A stretch of DNA of 64,000 nucleotides from assembly GCA_963682055.1 (NCBI GenBank), contig OY821745.1, positions 23,557,342 through 23,621,341 on the forward strand. Direction: 5' to 3'. This document shows positions 44,701-53,326 of the stretch, in pieces. Both the position numbers and the translations under genes were made by a program. Source of the DNA: Primula veris (lineage: Eukaryota; Streptophyta; Magnoliopsida; Ericales; Primulaceae). Position 1 is the stretch's first letter. Each line of letters begins with the position of its first letter. The notes below the pieces were generated by a model. It searched no databases, was not told where the DNA came from, and saw only the letters and a program-made list of their open reading frames with translations.

Positions 44701-45043
44701 TACTGCTGAGGCAGAATATGTTGCAGCTGGAAGTGGATGCACTCAACTAATTTGGATGAAACAAATGTTAACTGATTATAATGTTAAACAAGAGATATTA
44801 ACTCTGTTTTGTGATAACAAAAGTGCTATAGATTTAGCTAAAAATCCAGTTCAACATTCCAGAACCAAACATATTGATCTAAGGCATCATTTTATTAGAG
44901 AACTAGTTGAAGAAAAGAGCTTAATTTTAGAACATGTTTCAACTGAAAGACAATTAGCAGATATTTTCACAAAGCCCCTTGATACAAACAAGTTTGAATC
45001 ATTAAGAAGTGACATAGGGGTATGTCATTATCAATCTAATTGA
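41702..45043 (+). CDS. pol: Sirevirus Pol polyprotein (protease, integrase, RT, RNase H)
   Basis: The open frame begins inside gag in the +1 frame; its first ATG is at 41,783 (1,086 codons), but translation normally comes from a Gag-Pol fusion. Residues numbered from that ATG: protease DSG at 42-44, integrase HHCC region from H171 (HKRLGHVNYKTLDKL), integrase catalytic D236, D302 and E338 (the last two 35 residues apart), reverse transcriptase with QLDIKSAFLNG (D686) and YVDD at 771-774, and RNase H with D935 in YCDADWAG and LSTAEAEY. The C-terminus ends with the usual copia TKHIDLRHHFIRE and LADIFTKPLD. All catalytic residues I can check are present. A short VxTEVxTEV repeat at about 490-510, between integrase and RT, is coded by the element's GTTGCAAC-like motif. 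Confidence 0.96.
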   Translation: MFVKKPGHSEVQCYLKRNRKYISQKTWLASVNKNLKWVWKVKEKAILVANNKAVINSLNAVTSNDWYFDSGCSKHMTGTASLLKNVTILTGNTVVFGGGDTGKIIGKGTLNKPGMPDIEDVFLVDGLKANLISISQLCDNEMTVKFDKERCLITNLNNDLIMTGVRSTNSCYVFEKAEKELPQSRCNQAITNNADIWHKRLGHVNYKTLDKLVKKELIRGIPKLSAKTQSVCGDCAIGKQTKSIHKSTSLIYTKRVLELLHIDLMGPMQTASIGGKKYILVVVDDFSRYSWVVFLKDKSETFELFKTLCLKLQVEKGSTSGNIARIRSDHGTEFENIRFKEFCNSLGICHEFSAPKTPQQNGIVERKNRTIQEMARVMLNSKKLANRFWAEAVNTASHIVNRVYITKGTSMTAYEIWKGRKPNVKYFQVFGCVCYILRDREHLGKFDSKSDKRIFLGYAQNSRAFRVFNQRTNCVMESYNVLFDDLKTVDEITGDNEQAETTEKEKEETQQTGSPRVVGSPVATEVTTEVGTEVGTTVETQNAAESEEEEEESSHAQSTSRPRYVRTQKNHSLDNVIGEVTSGMKTRGKRNNVVHFACYISQLEPKNIKEALEDSEWILAMQDELAQFERNDVWTLVPRPSNKNVIGTKWIFRNKSDEDGVIIRNKARLVAQGYTQIEGIDFDETFAPVARIESIRMLLSLACLYDFKLFQLDIKSAFLNGVINEEVYVCQPKGFEDPNFPEHVYFLKKALYGLKQAPRAWYDRLTKYLIEKGFNRGGVDKTLFTKKTTKDIIIAQIYVDDIVFGSTSNNRIKEFISDMKNEFEMSGGGELTYFLGLQVKQNEKGIFLCQSKYADNLVKKFGLSESKEKRTPMSTTLKLSKNDKGKNVSPSLYRSMIGSLLYLTASRPDLCLSVGVCARYQANPLEPHLLAVKRILRYVKGTPHLGLWYSKDTNHFLSGYCDADWAGNIDDRKSTSGGCFYFGNNLVSWFSKKQNCISLSTAEAEYVAAGSGCTQLIWMKQMLTDYNVKQEILTLFCDNKSAIDLAKNPVQHSRTKHIDLRHHFIRELVEEKSLILEHVSTERQLADIFTKPLDTNKFESLRSDIGVCHYQSN
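41706..41716 (+). other. Gag-Pol frame junction: A7 run in the second zinc knuckle
   Basis: The run TGT-A7-CC lies right after Cys552. In gag frame it leads to a stop ten codons later. One base to the right, the frame supplies His (41,723) and Cys (41,738) at the exact knuckle spacing and continues into pol. So the two halves of a normal knuckle lie in different frames. One extra A, or use as a +1 slip site, would explain it. Confidence 0.85.
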
Positions 45044-46070
45044 ATACTTTTGCTAAATATGTCTGTATTGAGTACCTTTAATAAGTTTTATTTCTAAGGT
45101 TAAAGTCTTATTTTGAGCTATGATGTTTTTGTCTTGAAAAAGCCGCTTTTTTTGGTGCCTCAAAAACAGATGTGAGGTAACTTGTCCTTAAAAAAACCTC
45201 TCTGGTAATAGAGTTGCAAGCACAAAGTGCAATTTTTTTTGATGATGGTGGCAAGTTCAGTTGCAACATCAGTTGAAACCTCACACTCTCAATAGTTGGT
45301 TGGAAGTTCAGTTGCAACATCAGTTGAAACCTCGTGTTAAAAATACTGGTTGCAAGCTCAGTTGCAACATCAGTTGAAACCTCGTGTTAAAAATACTGGT
45401 TGCAAGCTCAGTTGAAACATCAGTTGAAACCTCAGTCTATGTTATAGCTGTCAAGACAAAGTCTTGTAAAATTTTGACATCACTTATACTCTTTCCTTGC
45501 TGAGGTCATCAAACTAGTTTTTGTGTAGAAATAAAAACGGATTTGCTCAATTTAAGCTCCTAAAATTTAATCTTTATTAGAGTTATTCTTTGATAAACAT
45601 ATTTTCGTGAGTAAATTGCTAGGTTTCTTGTGTTTTCCTAAAAGTTAGATATCTGTTTAAGTGTTCTTTATCTTGAATCAAGTCAAATTTCCTTAAAGCT
45701 TCAATGTTTGATTTTTCAAATTTTGGATGAATCTGTTTTGAAAAAGGAATGTTTATCTGTTTAATTGGCTGAAGTTATCTTATTGCCAACTGTCTCTTGC
45801 GTAATCTTAGTATGATTTTCTTTTAAAATCTGTTGATAAACTACTTTCTATTTTTAAGCCTAAATATGCTGCTTAATTGATTTGCATGTATCTATTTCCA
45901 ATTTCAAAAAGATATGGTCTTTATTGCTATTTATACAAACATCTTTTTACTATCCAAAATCAATTACTTTTTACAGAATAACTCTCTCTCTCTCATCTCT
46001 GTAAAACCCTAGGCGTGCTGTAGAAACCCACTGCAAGGTTCTAAGTAAGGTTCTAACCCCAGTTGCAACC
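45044..46070 (+). other. Sirevirus non-coding region between pol and the third ORF
   Basis: About 1 kb without a convincing ORF. It holds the tandem repeat at 45,240-45,440, TATA-poor T-rich sequence and, just before the next ORF, CTCTCTCTCTC (45,985-45,995) and GTTGCAACC abutting the ATG at 46,071. Confidence 0.7.
45240..45440 (+). repeat. About 52-bp tandem repeat, four units
   Basis: Each unit contains CAAGCTCAGTTGCAACATC then AGTTGAAACCTC; units 2-4 are joined by GTGTTAAAAATACTGG. The units are near-identical to each other, so the array is recent. The core is the same GTTGCAAC palindrome-half found across the element. Confidence 0.85.
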
Positions 46071-47357
46071 ATGTCATCAAACCCTTCTAAAAACCCCAAT
46101 TCTGATGATGATTGCACCCTCAGAGATTTTATGAATAAATCTCCATCACGTCAAGGTTCCAAATCAAAGGTAAGTGAGTCTTCCTCACCCAAAATTAAGC
46201 GCACTAAGAAGCGTGCTAGAAGGAATTTTGATAATGACCCTGTTACTGCTAAGTTTGAGTATGTTCCAACAAACAATAATGTTGATCCTCGTTTCTGGAG
46301 TAGGACAACATATAGGAGGTTTAGGGGAATGGCTAGTAAAGAAATTCTGTGTGAAAGAAGGCTTAATTTAGTTAGCTATCCTCACATACAAGTGTATGTT
46401 GAGAAATTACTCTCTGCTGTTGGCTTAGCCAAAACTGTTTGTTATGCAGACTCCTATTACCCTGCTGTTGTAAAAGAATTCTATTCTAATTTAAGCAGTG
46501 GTGTCTTTGAAGAGGGTAATCCTAAGTATGGAAGAGTGTTTTTGAGAGGTGTAACTTTGGATTTCACCCCTAAGTTGATTAATGACTATCTGTGTTGTCC
46601 CAGTCCTACTGTAGACAACAATGCTGAACCAGATTTAGAAATTCTAGCTTTAATTCTAACTGGGAAGAACAATAGGTTTGATGGTCATTCCATCAAAACA
46701 TCATCTCTCACATTAAGTGCTGCTGTGTTGCACAAAATTGCTAGGTTTAACTGGACACCCACCAAACAATCTTCCAAAGTCAACAAAGATATGGCTATTT
46801 TTCTATACAGGATTATGTCTTCACTACCCATCAACTTTGGCCATCATATCTTTAATCTTATAAAGGAATTTAGTGATGATAATTCACCATCCATTCTGCT
46901 TTCTTTCCCTTGCCTCATATCTAGTCTTCTTCTGGGCCAAGTCTCTTCTATGCATAGAGATTCTCCCATTAGTATCACTCATGAACCAATCACAGATTGT
47001 CCCTCTGCTCTTTATATTTCTGCCAAACTACTGAAGGAAGGACATGTCAATGATATTTCTGGGGACAAAGGGAAAGAAAAGGAAGAAGAACCTTCATCTG
47101 CTCCTTCAGCAAAGAAGAAAGGAGTAAAGTGGTACTTACTCCAGAAGCTGGCTTATAATCAAGAAAGGAGAGCTGAATTAGATGCTGATGATTATCAAAT
47201 CAATAAGCTGCTGGTGGATATTATTGAGAGTGAGGATGATGATGATAGTGATGGTGTTTCAATCAGCAGTGAGGATGCCAATGCAGAAGATGAAGAAGTG
47301 GTAAGGCAGAATCCTCTAAGAGAAAGACCCCCACAGTGTGATATTCCAAGTGACTAA
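46071..47357 (+). CDS. Sirevirus third ORF ('env-like' position), 428 codons
   Basis: A complete frame between pol and the 3' LTR, where SIRE-type elements carry an extra, often called env-like, gene. The start is the ATG directly after GTTGCAACC. Residues 1-60 are serine/basic, with a nuclear-localisation-like cluster KIKRTKKRARR at 41-51. Residues about 60-330 resemble the 'putative plant transposon protein' type domain (RFWSRTTYRRF, YSNLSSGVF, VTLDFTPKLINDYL). Only one hydrophobic stretch exists (SILLSFPCLISSLLLGQV, about 283-300), and the C-terminus is strongly acidic (ESEDDDDSDG). There is no N-terminal signal peptide. The function is unknown; an envelope role is not supported by what I see. 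Confidence 0.85.
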   Translation: MSSNPSKNPNSDDDCTLRDFMNKSPSRQGSKSKVSESSSPKIKRTKKRARRNFDNDPVTAKFEYVPTNNNVDPRFWSRTTYRRFRGMASKEILCERRLNLVSYPHIQVYVEKLLSAVGLAKTVCYADSYYPAVVKEFYSNLSSGVFEEGNPKYGRVFLRGVTLDFTPKLINDYLCCPSPTVDNNAEPDLEILALILTGKNNRFDGHSIKTSSLTLSAAVLHKIARFNWTPTKQSSKVNKDMAIFLYRIMSSLPINFGHHIFNLIKEFSDDNSPSILLSFPCLISSLLLGQVSSMHRDSPISITHEPITDCPSALYISAKLLKEGHVNDISGDKGKEKEEEPSSAPSAKKKGVKWYLLQKLAYNQERRAELDADDYQINKLLVDIIESEDDDDSDGVSISSEDANAEDEEVVRQNPLRERPPQCDIPSD

Positions 47358-47730
47358 TTCCAATGGTTGCTGACAAATAGGGGGAGTGAAGTTTATGCTT
47401 TTGTTTTATGTTTTGTTTCATTTTGATGTTTTCAAGACTTTAATCTGTTTTTCAATTCTGCTGTATTAAGACAAGTTTATGCCTGTTTGGCTTTAATCAT
47501 TCTGCAATTTCCTTCTGCAAATATCTTGATATCTTGTTGAAGTATGAATGCCTTTAAACTTGAAACAGGTCAACAGGTCTGAAAACTAATTGTGTGCACA
47601 TACATTGTGCTTATATATTTTGCCTGCAATTCTAACATACAGGGGGAGCTTACTGATATGGAATTTGCAGGTGGTTGGGATGATTTATAAACTTTATTGA
47701 TTTGTCAAAACCAATGACAAAGGGGGAGAT
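47358..47730 (+). other. 3' untranslated region with repeated polypurine tracts
   Basis: The functional polypurine tract AAAGGGGGAGAT (47,719-47,730) abuts the 3' LTR. Two similar tracts lie upstream: TAGGGGGAGTGAAG (47,379-47,392), also preceded by TGACAAA, and CAGGGGGAGC (47,640-47,649). Confidence 0.85.
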
Positions 47731-48992
47731 TGTTAGGACCAGATTTCTGGTCTAAATATTGTTAATTGTCTATTGGTTTTTACTAAATAAATCCTAACTG
47801 TTATTAAGAACTAAGACAGGATTGACAGGTTCCAAGTACCAGTTGCAACCTCAGTTACAACCTACTAAGTTAGTAGTATTAGGTTTCAAGTACTGGTTGC
47901 AACCTTAGTTACAACCTGTGGTGACAGGTTTCAAGTACCAGTTGCAACCTCAGTTGCAACCACAGTTCAACCTGCTGTTAAAACAGAATTCTGTCTTGTT
48001 TCATTATTCTACATTACTAATTGTTTAATGCTAATCATTTGTTTTAAAGTATGTAGGATATATTCTCATAAGGTCTTAAACGTGTATATGTGTTTATTGA
48101 GAATACTAATGTGTTAAGGAAAGATGTTTATAAAAGATATAAAGAGATTAGTTTATAAGGTTATGTTTCCTTTTAATTTATATATCTCTATTCTTATGCT
48201 TGTCCTTATCACTTGATTCAATCTTTTGATTCTTATAATATTCAGTAAAGATATGTATAAAGATTGATTGATATGTGGAGTTAAATGTTTCATATGTTTA
48301 TGAAAAGATATTATCTTTAAGAGATCATATCTTTATATGTTTCCTTTCAAAGGAAAAGATTAACTCCTACTTTCAAGTGTGTTACTAAACAGGTGTTAAT
48401 CAAAGATGATTAGAGTCAATCCATGCTGAAGAATCTCGTGATACTTGGAGAGATTGAAGCTAATCAACCAAGTCAAAAGCAATCAAAAGATATTGAAGAT
48501 AGAAGATTGTTTTTACTTGTTTATATACTTAGTAACGTAAGCTTGTAAAGGTGTGTGTTCTAAATTATAAAGAACTTATTTTCTAGAGAGAATACACGTG
48601 AGCTTTAAAAAGAAAAACAATGGTGGGATGCCATTGATTTATAAGTGATAGTTATAGAGTAGGAGCAATATAGTGATAGACAGAAAAACATAGAGGGAGT
48701 CTAAGTTTTTCATTAAGACTTGAGTCATATATTGTAAGCTTTTTATAATATCATAATCTGGGTAAGTGCCCCGGAGACGTAGCCTAGTTAGGTGAACTCC
48801 GTTGTTAAATGTGCGTGTGAATTATTTCCAAGTACATTTAATTTTAAAACAGTTTCTGTCCATTAATACACTTGGTTCCAACTGCAGTTCCAACCTCACT
48901 TGAAACCTTATACACTTGGTTCAAACTGCAGTTCCAACCCCACTTGGAACCTTACTGCAAAACTGCATCTAGAACAACGGATAGGAATTTCA
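47731..48992 (+). repeat. 3' LTR of the complete Sirevirus
   Basis: 1,262 bp, same length as the 5' LTR, with only two substitutions found in a full reading. Followed by target duplication ATTAA. Confidence 0.97.
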
Positions 48993-49050
48993 ATTAACTA
49001 TTAGAGTCAGTACCCAAATCATTAACTATAAGAGCCTACGTATCAATTTC

Positions 49051-50149
49051 TTTAAATTTTTCCATAATTTTGGGTGAAACACCTATTTTTTCTAACTTAA
49101 CAACAAATTTAACCCAAAACACATTTTATCAATCTCGCTATCACATTTCTTTTAATTATATTATAATAGTTTTAATCAATAAAATAAGAAACAATCAATG
49201 AGATAATGTGGGCCCAAGTGATAATGTCATATGATAGAAGAGCCTGAATTTTTCTACTACATTTTTTCTGAAAAAACGGTCAAATCGTACAATTTTTTTT
49301 TACGAACCGTAGATTTTAAATGCAGACCGTAGATCTACAGTTTGGCTTTAAGTCAAAACAATAGATTAAATGTACAGACCATACATATTATCTACGATTT
49401 GCACTAAAAAATTACCAAAATACCCCTGCATCGAATTAAATTTAAAAACAGACTTTCTCTCTTTCACGGTTACATATTTTATATAAAAATAAAACCCCAA
49501 ATCAACCAAAATAAAAACTATAACCACAAAATTTCATCCGATTAAACCACGTTAAGCTTTAATTCACCGAATTAGATATGCTAATTCAAGCTATTTCTTA
49601 ATTCCCTATTTTATTATATATTTTAAAAGTTTCAATTTGTAAAATAGGGAAAAAGTTATTAAATATGCCAATTGATTAATTGATTATGCACTTGGTGATT
49701 ATAATTGCTTGTTATTTGTTTATATTAACTAAAAAAACTTAGAGTTGTTAATATTTTTCTCGTTTTATAAAAACTAGGGTTTTTATTCAAATTTGTTTAT
49801 TTAGATATTTATTACTAATTGTTTTGTTGTCATTAATTGTATATGTTCCTTATCTTGTTTGAATTGGGAAAAATAAAAATTGTTAGGGTTTATTAATATT
49901 TACCCGTTTTGAAAATTAGGGTTTTTTATAAAATTTATTGATTTATATGTTAATTATTTTGTTTGCATAAATATTAGTTGTAACTTTTATGTGGAATCCT
50001 AGCTAATCTAACACTTTTGAAAAGCGGGCATGGTTTGTTGGCCTAATTACTTTCTAGATGGATATATTTTACCAACTATATTTGCTAGGCTAATATATAT
50101 GCTAACATTTTCTGAAAAATTGTTTAATTTTGTATCCATTTTTCATAGA
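49051..50149. other. AT-rich, no gene
   Basis: Long AT-rich stretch upstream of the MAIN-LIKE pseudogene. No ORF with family signature; repeated AGGGTTT and ATTAATT words only. Confidence 0.5.
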
Positions 50150-51902
50150 GGTTCTCCATGTTTCAGCCAAGTCCATAGATTAAAGCTAAGATGGACAACT
50201 TACGCCAGTCCGGTCATATATCAAATAAGACTTGAGAGGCTGGGAGAGAAGAGGAGAGTGGGGAGGCGGACAAGATACGACTATACAATTATAGTTGGGA
50301 GATACCGACGTCTCCAACGGTGGTACATAATATGATTATAGCGGGCTTTTATGCTATTCACATAATATGTAATTATACCGTAGATCGAGGCTTGTTTAAA
50401 TCATTAGTGGATAGGTGACGTGATGAGACCCACACATTCCATTTTTACGGTGGAGAGTTGGGGATATCTCTACAAGATTTAGAAATCATGTTTGGATTGA
50501 GGGTGGATGGTCGTGCTGTTACCCGATCGGAGAGGAATGATAATAAGACAACCATGTTGGATTTGGTAGAGAGTTTGTTGGGTGCTCGATCTCCTGACAA
50601 TCAAGTTGATACAAACTGTGTAACGGTTAGACTTGATTGGATATTACGTACTTTTAGGGAACTACCCCCGAGCCTAGTGAGGAGCGATTGTTATATCAGT
50701 CCACGACTGCCATGTTACTATTGTTTGCTGCACATGTTTTTTCAGATAAAAGCAGTGATCAGATTCCACTATTGCCTCTGCTCGTTTTTAAGGATTTCGA
50801 TATGTGTGGAGAATATAGTTGGTGATCAGCTCTCCTGGCTTGGTTGGAGGCTAATTTATGCAAATTGTTTCGGAGTAAATCTAATGAAATAAGCGGTGTA
50901 GTGTTGTTTCTTGATATGTGGGCGATGACTAGGCTACTGCTTGTTAGACCGTGTGAATGATTGCCTGCTGATATACACCCACCTCAGGGATTGCCTAGGT
51001 ATCCCCTCGGCTATAGGTATAATATTATTTAATTTTTGTATTCGATTTCCATTATTTTTTTTGTGTATTTATCATTTAATTATTTTATTTATATTTGTTG
51101 TTTATCTACTTTACTTGTATATTACAGATGGAAAATGTGGAGGCCTGCTAATCCTATACCATATGTCTACGGTCATAATGTGGTCCATTTACGGACCAGT
51201 TTGACCAGATGTCGCATGAACAAGTAAATTTTCACTTTCTTATTTTCTACCTATAATTGTTACATATTATATGTTGTATATGATTGCATCTTGGTCTTAT
51301 TTGGATATTACATACTTGGATGTTATTTAATTTTTGAAGCAGTTTTTTACACATCTTTTAAGTTGTTTTTTAAACAGCTTGTAAGCTGTTTTTACAAGAC
51401 TTTTAAGCTGTTGTTTTTTACACAGGTATTAAGTTGTTTTTAAACAGCTTAAAAGCTGTTTTTTTAAACAGCTATTAAGCTGTTTTTTACACAGCTTTTA
51501 AGCTGTTTTGTACATAGCTTTTTAACTTGTGTTTACATATTTTTACAATAATTTTACGATTATAGATAGTCTGGCAGCCTTACGGGAACATCGATCACTA
51601 TCCGGAATATTGCATACGGGATCGTGATATGTGGCATTCTTGCGTTCTGCTCATTTGTAATGACAAGATTGAGTTCCATCCGGGACAGGTTCATGAGCCA
51701 GTTTGGTTTTGTTCAGATTGTCCCTACGAATATTTGGAAAACCAATCAGAGTCATGGGAAGGATAGAAGATATGGGAATAAATCTGACCAAAAGCACGAT
51801 TGGCCTGAACTTTTCAACGAGTTTATAACCGTGTGGAATGACCGCCACAACCGACTTATTAATGGCGACTTAGGTATGTCAGATCTACGGTTTGCAGTGT
51901 AA
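50150..51902 (+). pseudogene. MAIN-LIKE type PMD gene, broken
   Basis: The PMD of the MAIN-LIKE / 'phosphatase 7 long form' type: AGFYAIHIICNYTVDRGLF-like text, ETHTFHFYGGELGISLQDLE with MFGLRVDGRAVT (about 50,400-50,530), then DWILRTFRELPPS, LLFLDMWAMT-like, LPRYPLGYR joined by a clean 111-bp intron (51,017-51,127) to WKMWRPANPI, and a last exon from about 51,567 with VWQPYGNIDHYPEYC and MWHSCVLLICNDKIEFHPGQ. A TGA replaces the conserved Trp of RW..ETHTF and frameshifts occur near 50,740 and 51,190, so it is a pseudogene. It is a different PMD branch from the 8-12 kb genes, and more like transposon-associated PMDs. Confidence 0.72.
51340..51530 (+). repeat. Intronic AGCTTTTAAGCTG minisatellite
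   Basis: Eight or so degenerate units of TTTTTTAAACAGCTTTTAAGCTG type, 18-30 bp each, inside the last intron (donor GTAAAT near 51,226, acceptor ATTATAG at about 51,566). Each unit carries the palindrome AGCTTTTAAGCT or a variant, so transcripts could fold locally. Confidence 0.8.
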
Positions 51903-52249
51903 ATACCCTTGCATACCCTATCCATAAAAATCCGCCAACAACACTTACACAATTCTGGAAAATTTTGTTTGATTTGACAACACACAAGTTCGTCCTTCTT
52001 ATTAAATGACAATGCTATCCGAAAATAACTTCTCAATTTATGATTAAAGATTCAAAATAACTAAATATGAATTTTTTTTTACAAATAACGAACCTATCTA
52101 GCTTGGCCTGCTTGAGGCTTTTCACTTAATTATACAAAAAAACACAAAAAAGCACGCTGTTAGGCTAAAGACCAAAATTTAGTATAACTTAATAAGTTTA
52201 AAGCAAAAATCAATCTTAAAATCTGCAACCAAACAAACCCATAACAAGA
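51903..52249. other. Spacer between PMD pseudogene and hydrolase fragment
   Basis: Where the following exons of the hydrolase gene would be expected (minus strand) I see none. Mostly A/T runs. Confidence 0.45.
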
Positions 52250-53326
52250 TCAAATGCATGACCAGTCTAGGATAAGGCGAGGCTGAAGGGTGCCACGCCA
52301 GTAGTTTGGGTCCACTAAACCGGCAGCATTCTTCAGCCAATCAATTCTGAACACCTCAGCAACCACTGTTCGTACACCGTAACCTTTTAAGGTCTGCTGA
52401 AACTTCTCACTTGTATTATTCCCTAAGCCCTACAAATATAAAGTAAGGTAATTAAAAACTTATACGAGAATGCAAACGTATGGATTACGTAGTTGAGAGG
52501 TGACATAAATCTTGATCAAATTTTCATTCCTAGGCAAGTCATTTAGGAATCCAAGTATACTAATAACCTTATCATGACAACAAAGGATGACCAACATGGT
52601 GTTAGTGATTAGATTCTAGGAGGTCCTTGGTACGATTATACCTTGTCTTATTATATATCCTCGGTTCTACCTAACATAGGGGTCTCAGAAGAAATCTTTG
52701 CTTCAAATTGAGAATGAAATGGATATTACATTGTACTAAGCTAGAAGCAAGACGAAAGAAGAACTTATAATCGGCAAACAATAACAATTCTACGCCAATT
52801 CATATTTATTAAAGTGGCACTACAGCAAAAATAGTGCTTAGACCAAATCTATTTCTTAGTTTAACTAACTTCCTTTTCTAGTAAAATAAACTTATAAAAG
52901 GCGAGTATTCTTAATAACAAAGAACTTTACTGCATACTTTAAGCTGATAAACCCCAAAAAACCTCAAATTTTAAGGTGATAAACAAGCAACCAGTGTAAA
53001 CATTTTGCCCATAATAGTGTCCCTTACCTAAAAAGAGACAAACATCATAAACTGTCAACCGAAAATGAAAAATAAATAATACCCTTTTGAATAAACGCTA
53101 AGATGAGGAAACCAATGTATATTTTTTTTTAAAAGTCAGCTGGGTAATAAATTAAATACCGAGTATTGGTTATGTTTTTTCCCCCAAAAACACAGCTTAG
53201 AGAAAAGAAAAAAATATTAACTGGAAGAATAACGCCAGGTCGGCATTTGAGGGCGGCAGAACAACAGAATTTTCGGCGACTTTTGAGGTTGTGTTGCGGC
53301 GGTGCCAATGCCAGACTCAAAGCCAT
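52250..53326 (-). pseudogene. Chloroplast-type alpha/beta hydrolase gene, first two exons only
   Basis: Exon 1 (53326-53222) starts with a transit-peptide-like MALSLALAPPQHNLKSRRKF and ends in GVILP at a GTTAAT donor. Intron 53221-52430 (792 bp). Exon 2 (52429 to about 52265) opens GLGNNTSEKFQQTLKGYGVR and continues AEVFRIDWLKNAAGLVDPNY and WRGTLQPRLILDW, then runs into a TGA at 52250. Joined, the GVILP + GLGNN oxyanion/nucleophile-region context and NAAGLVDPNYWRGTLQP block are those of a plant chloroplast alpha/beta-hydrolase family. That family's catalytic Ser and the whole C-terminal half are absent, so this is a 5' gene fragment, cut near a possible exon-2 donor (CTG-GTCATG). Confidence 0.75.

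Larger units (their letters stand above)
38733..48992 (+). mobile_element. Complete young Sirevirus (Ty1/copia, SIRE-type), 10,260 bp
   Basis: Two 1,262-bp LTRs, a Met-tRNA primer-binding site, gag, pol (protease, integrase, reverse transcriptase, RNase H in copia order), an extra ORF between pol and the 3' LTR, and a polypurine tract. Target duplications ATTAA lie at 38728-38732 and 48993-48997. I find only two substitutions between the LTRs (39,682 G versus 48,680 A; 39,892 A versus 48,890 C), about 0.16 per cent, so the insertion is recent. The long gag with coiled coil and the third ORF are Sirevirus traits. The one visible lesion is the +1 shift between gag and pol. Confidence 0.97.
38365..49050. 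mobile_element. Mutator-like MITE relative, split by the complete Sirevirus
   Basis: The left terminal repeat at 38,365 (GGAAAAAAATACGTTTAGTG) and the interior to 38,732 match the MITE family at 6,086 and 21,705. The Sirevirus entered it at ATTAA (38,728). Sequence after the Sirevirus (48,998 onward, AGTACCCAAATCATTAACT) continues the element, but the right terminal repeat near 49,030-49,050 is degenerate, so that boundary is a guess. Confidence 0.5.

Noticed and set aside
45240..45440. Regularly spaced repeat that could suggest a CRISPR-like array
   Set aside because: Eukaryotic retrotransposon context, and the inter-repeat segments are themselves repeated, so it is a tandem array.
46071..47357. 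Calling the third ORF a retroviral envelope
   Set aside because: No signal peptide or convincing membrane anchor, plus a nuclear-type basic cluster; position alone is not enough.
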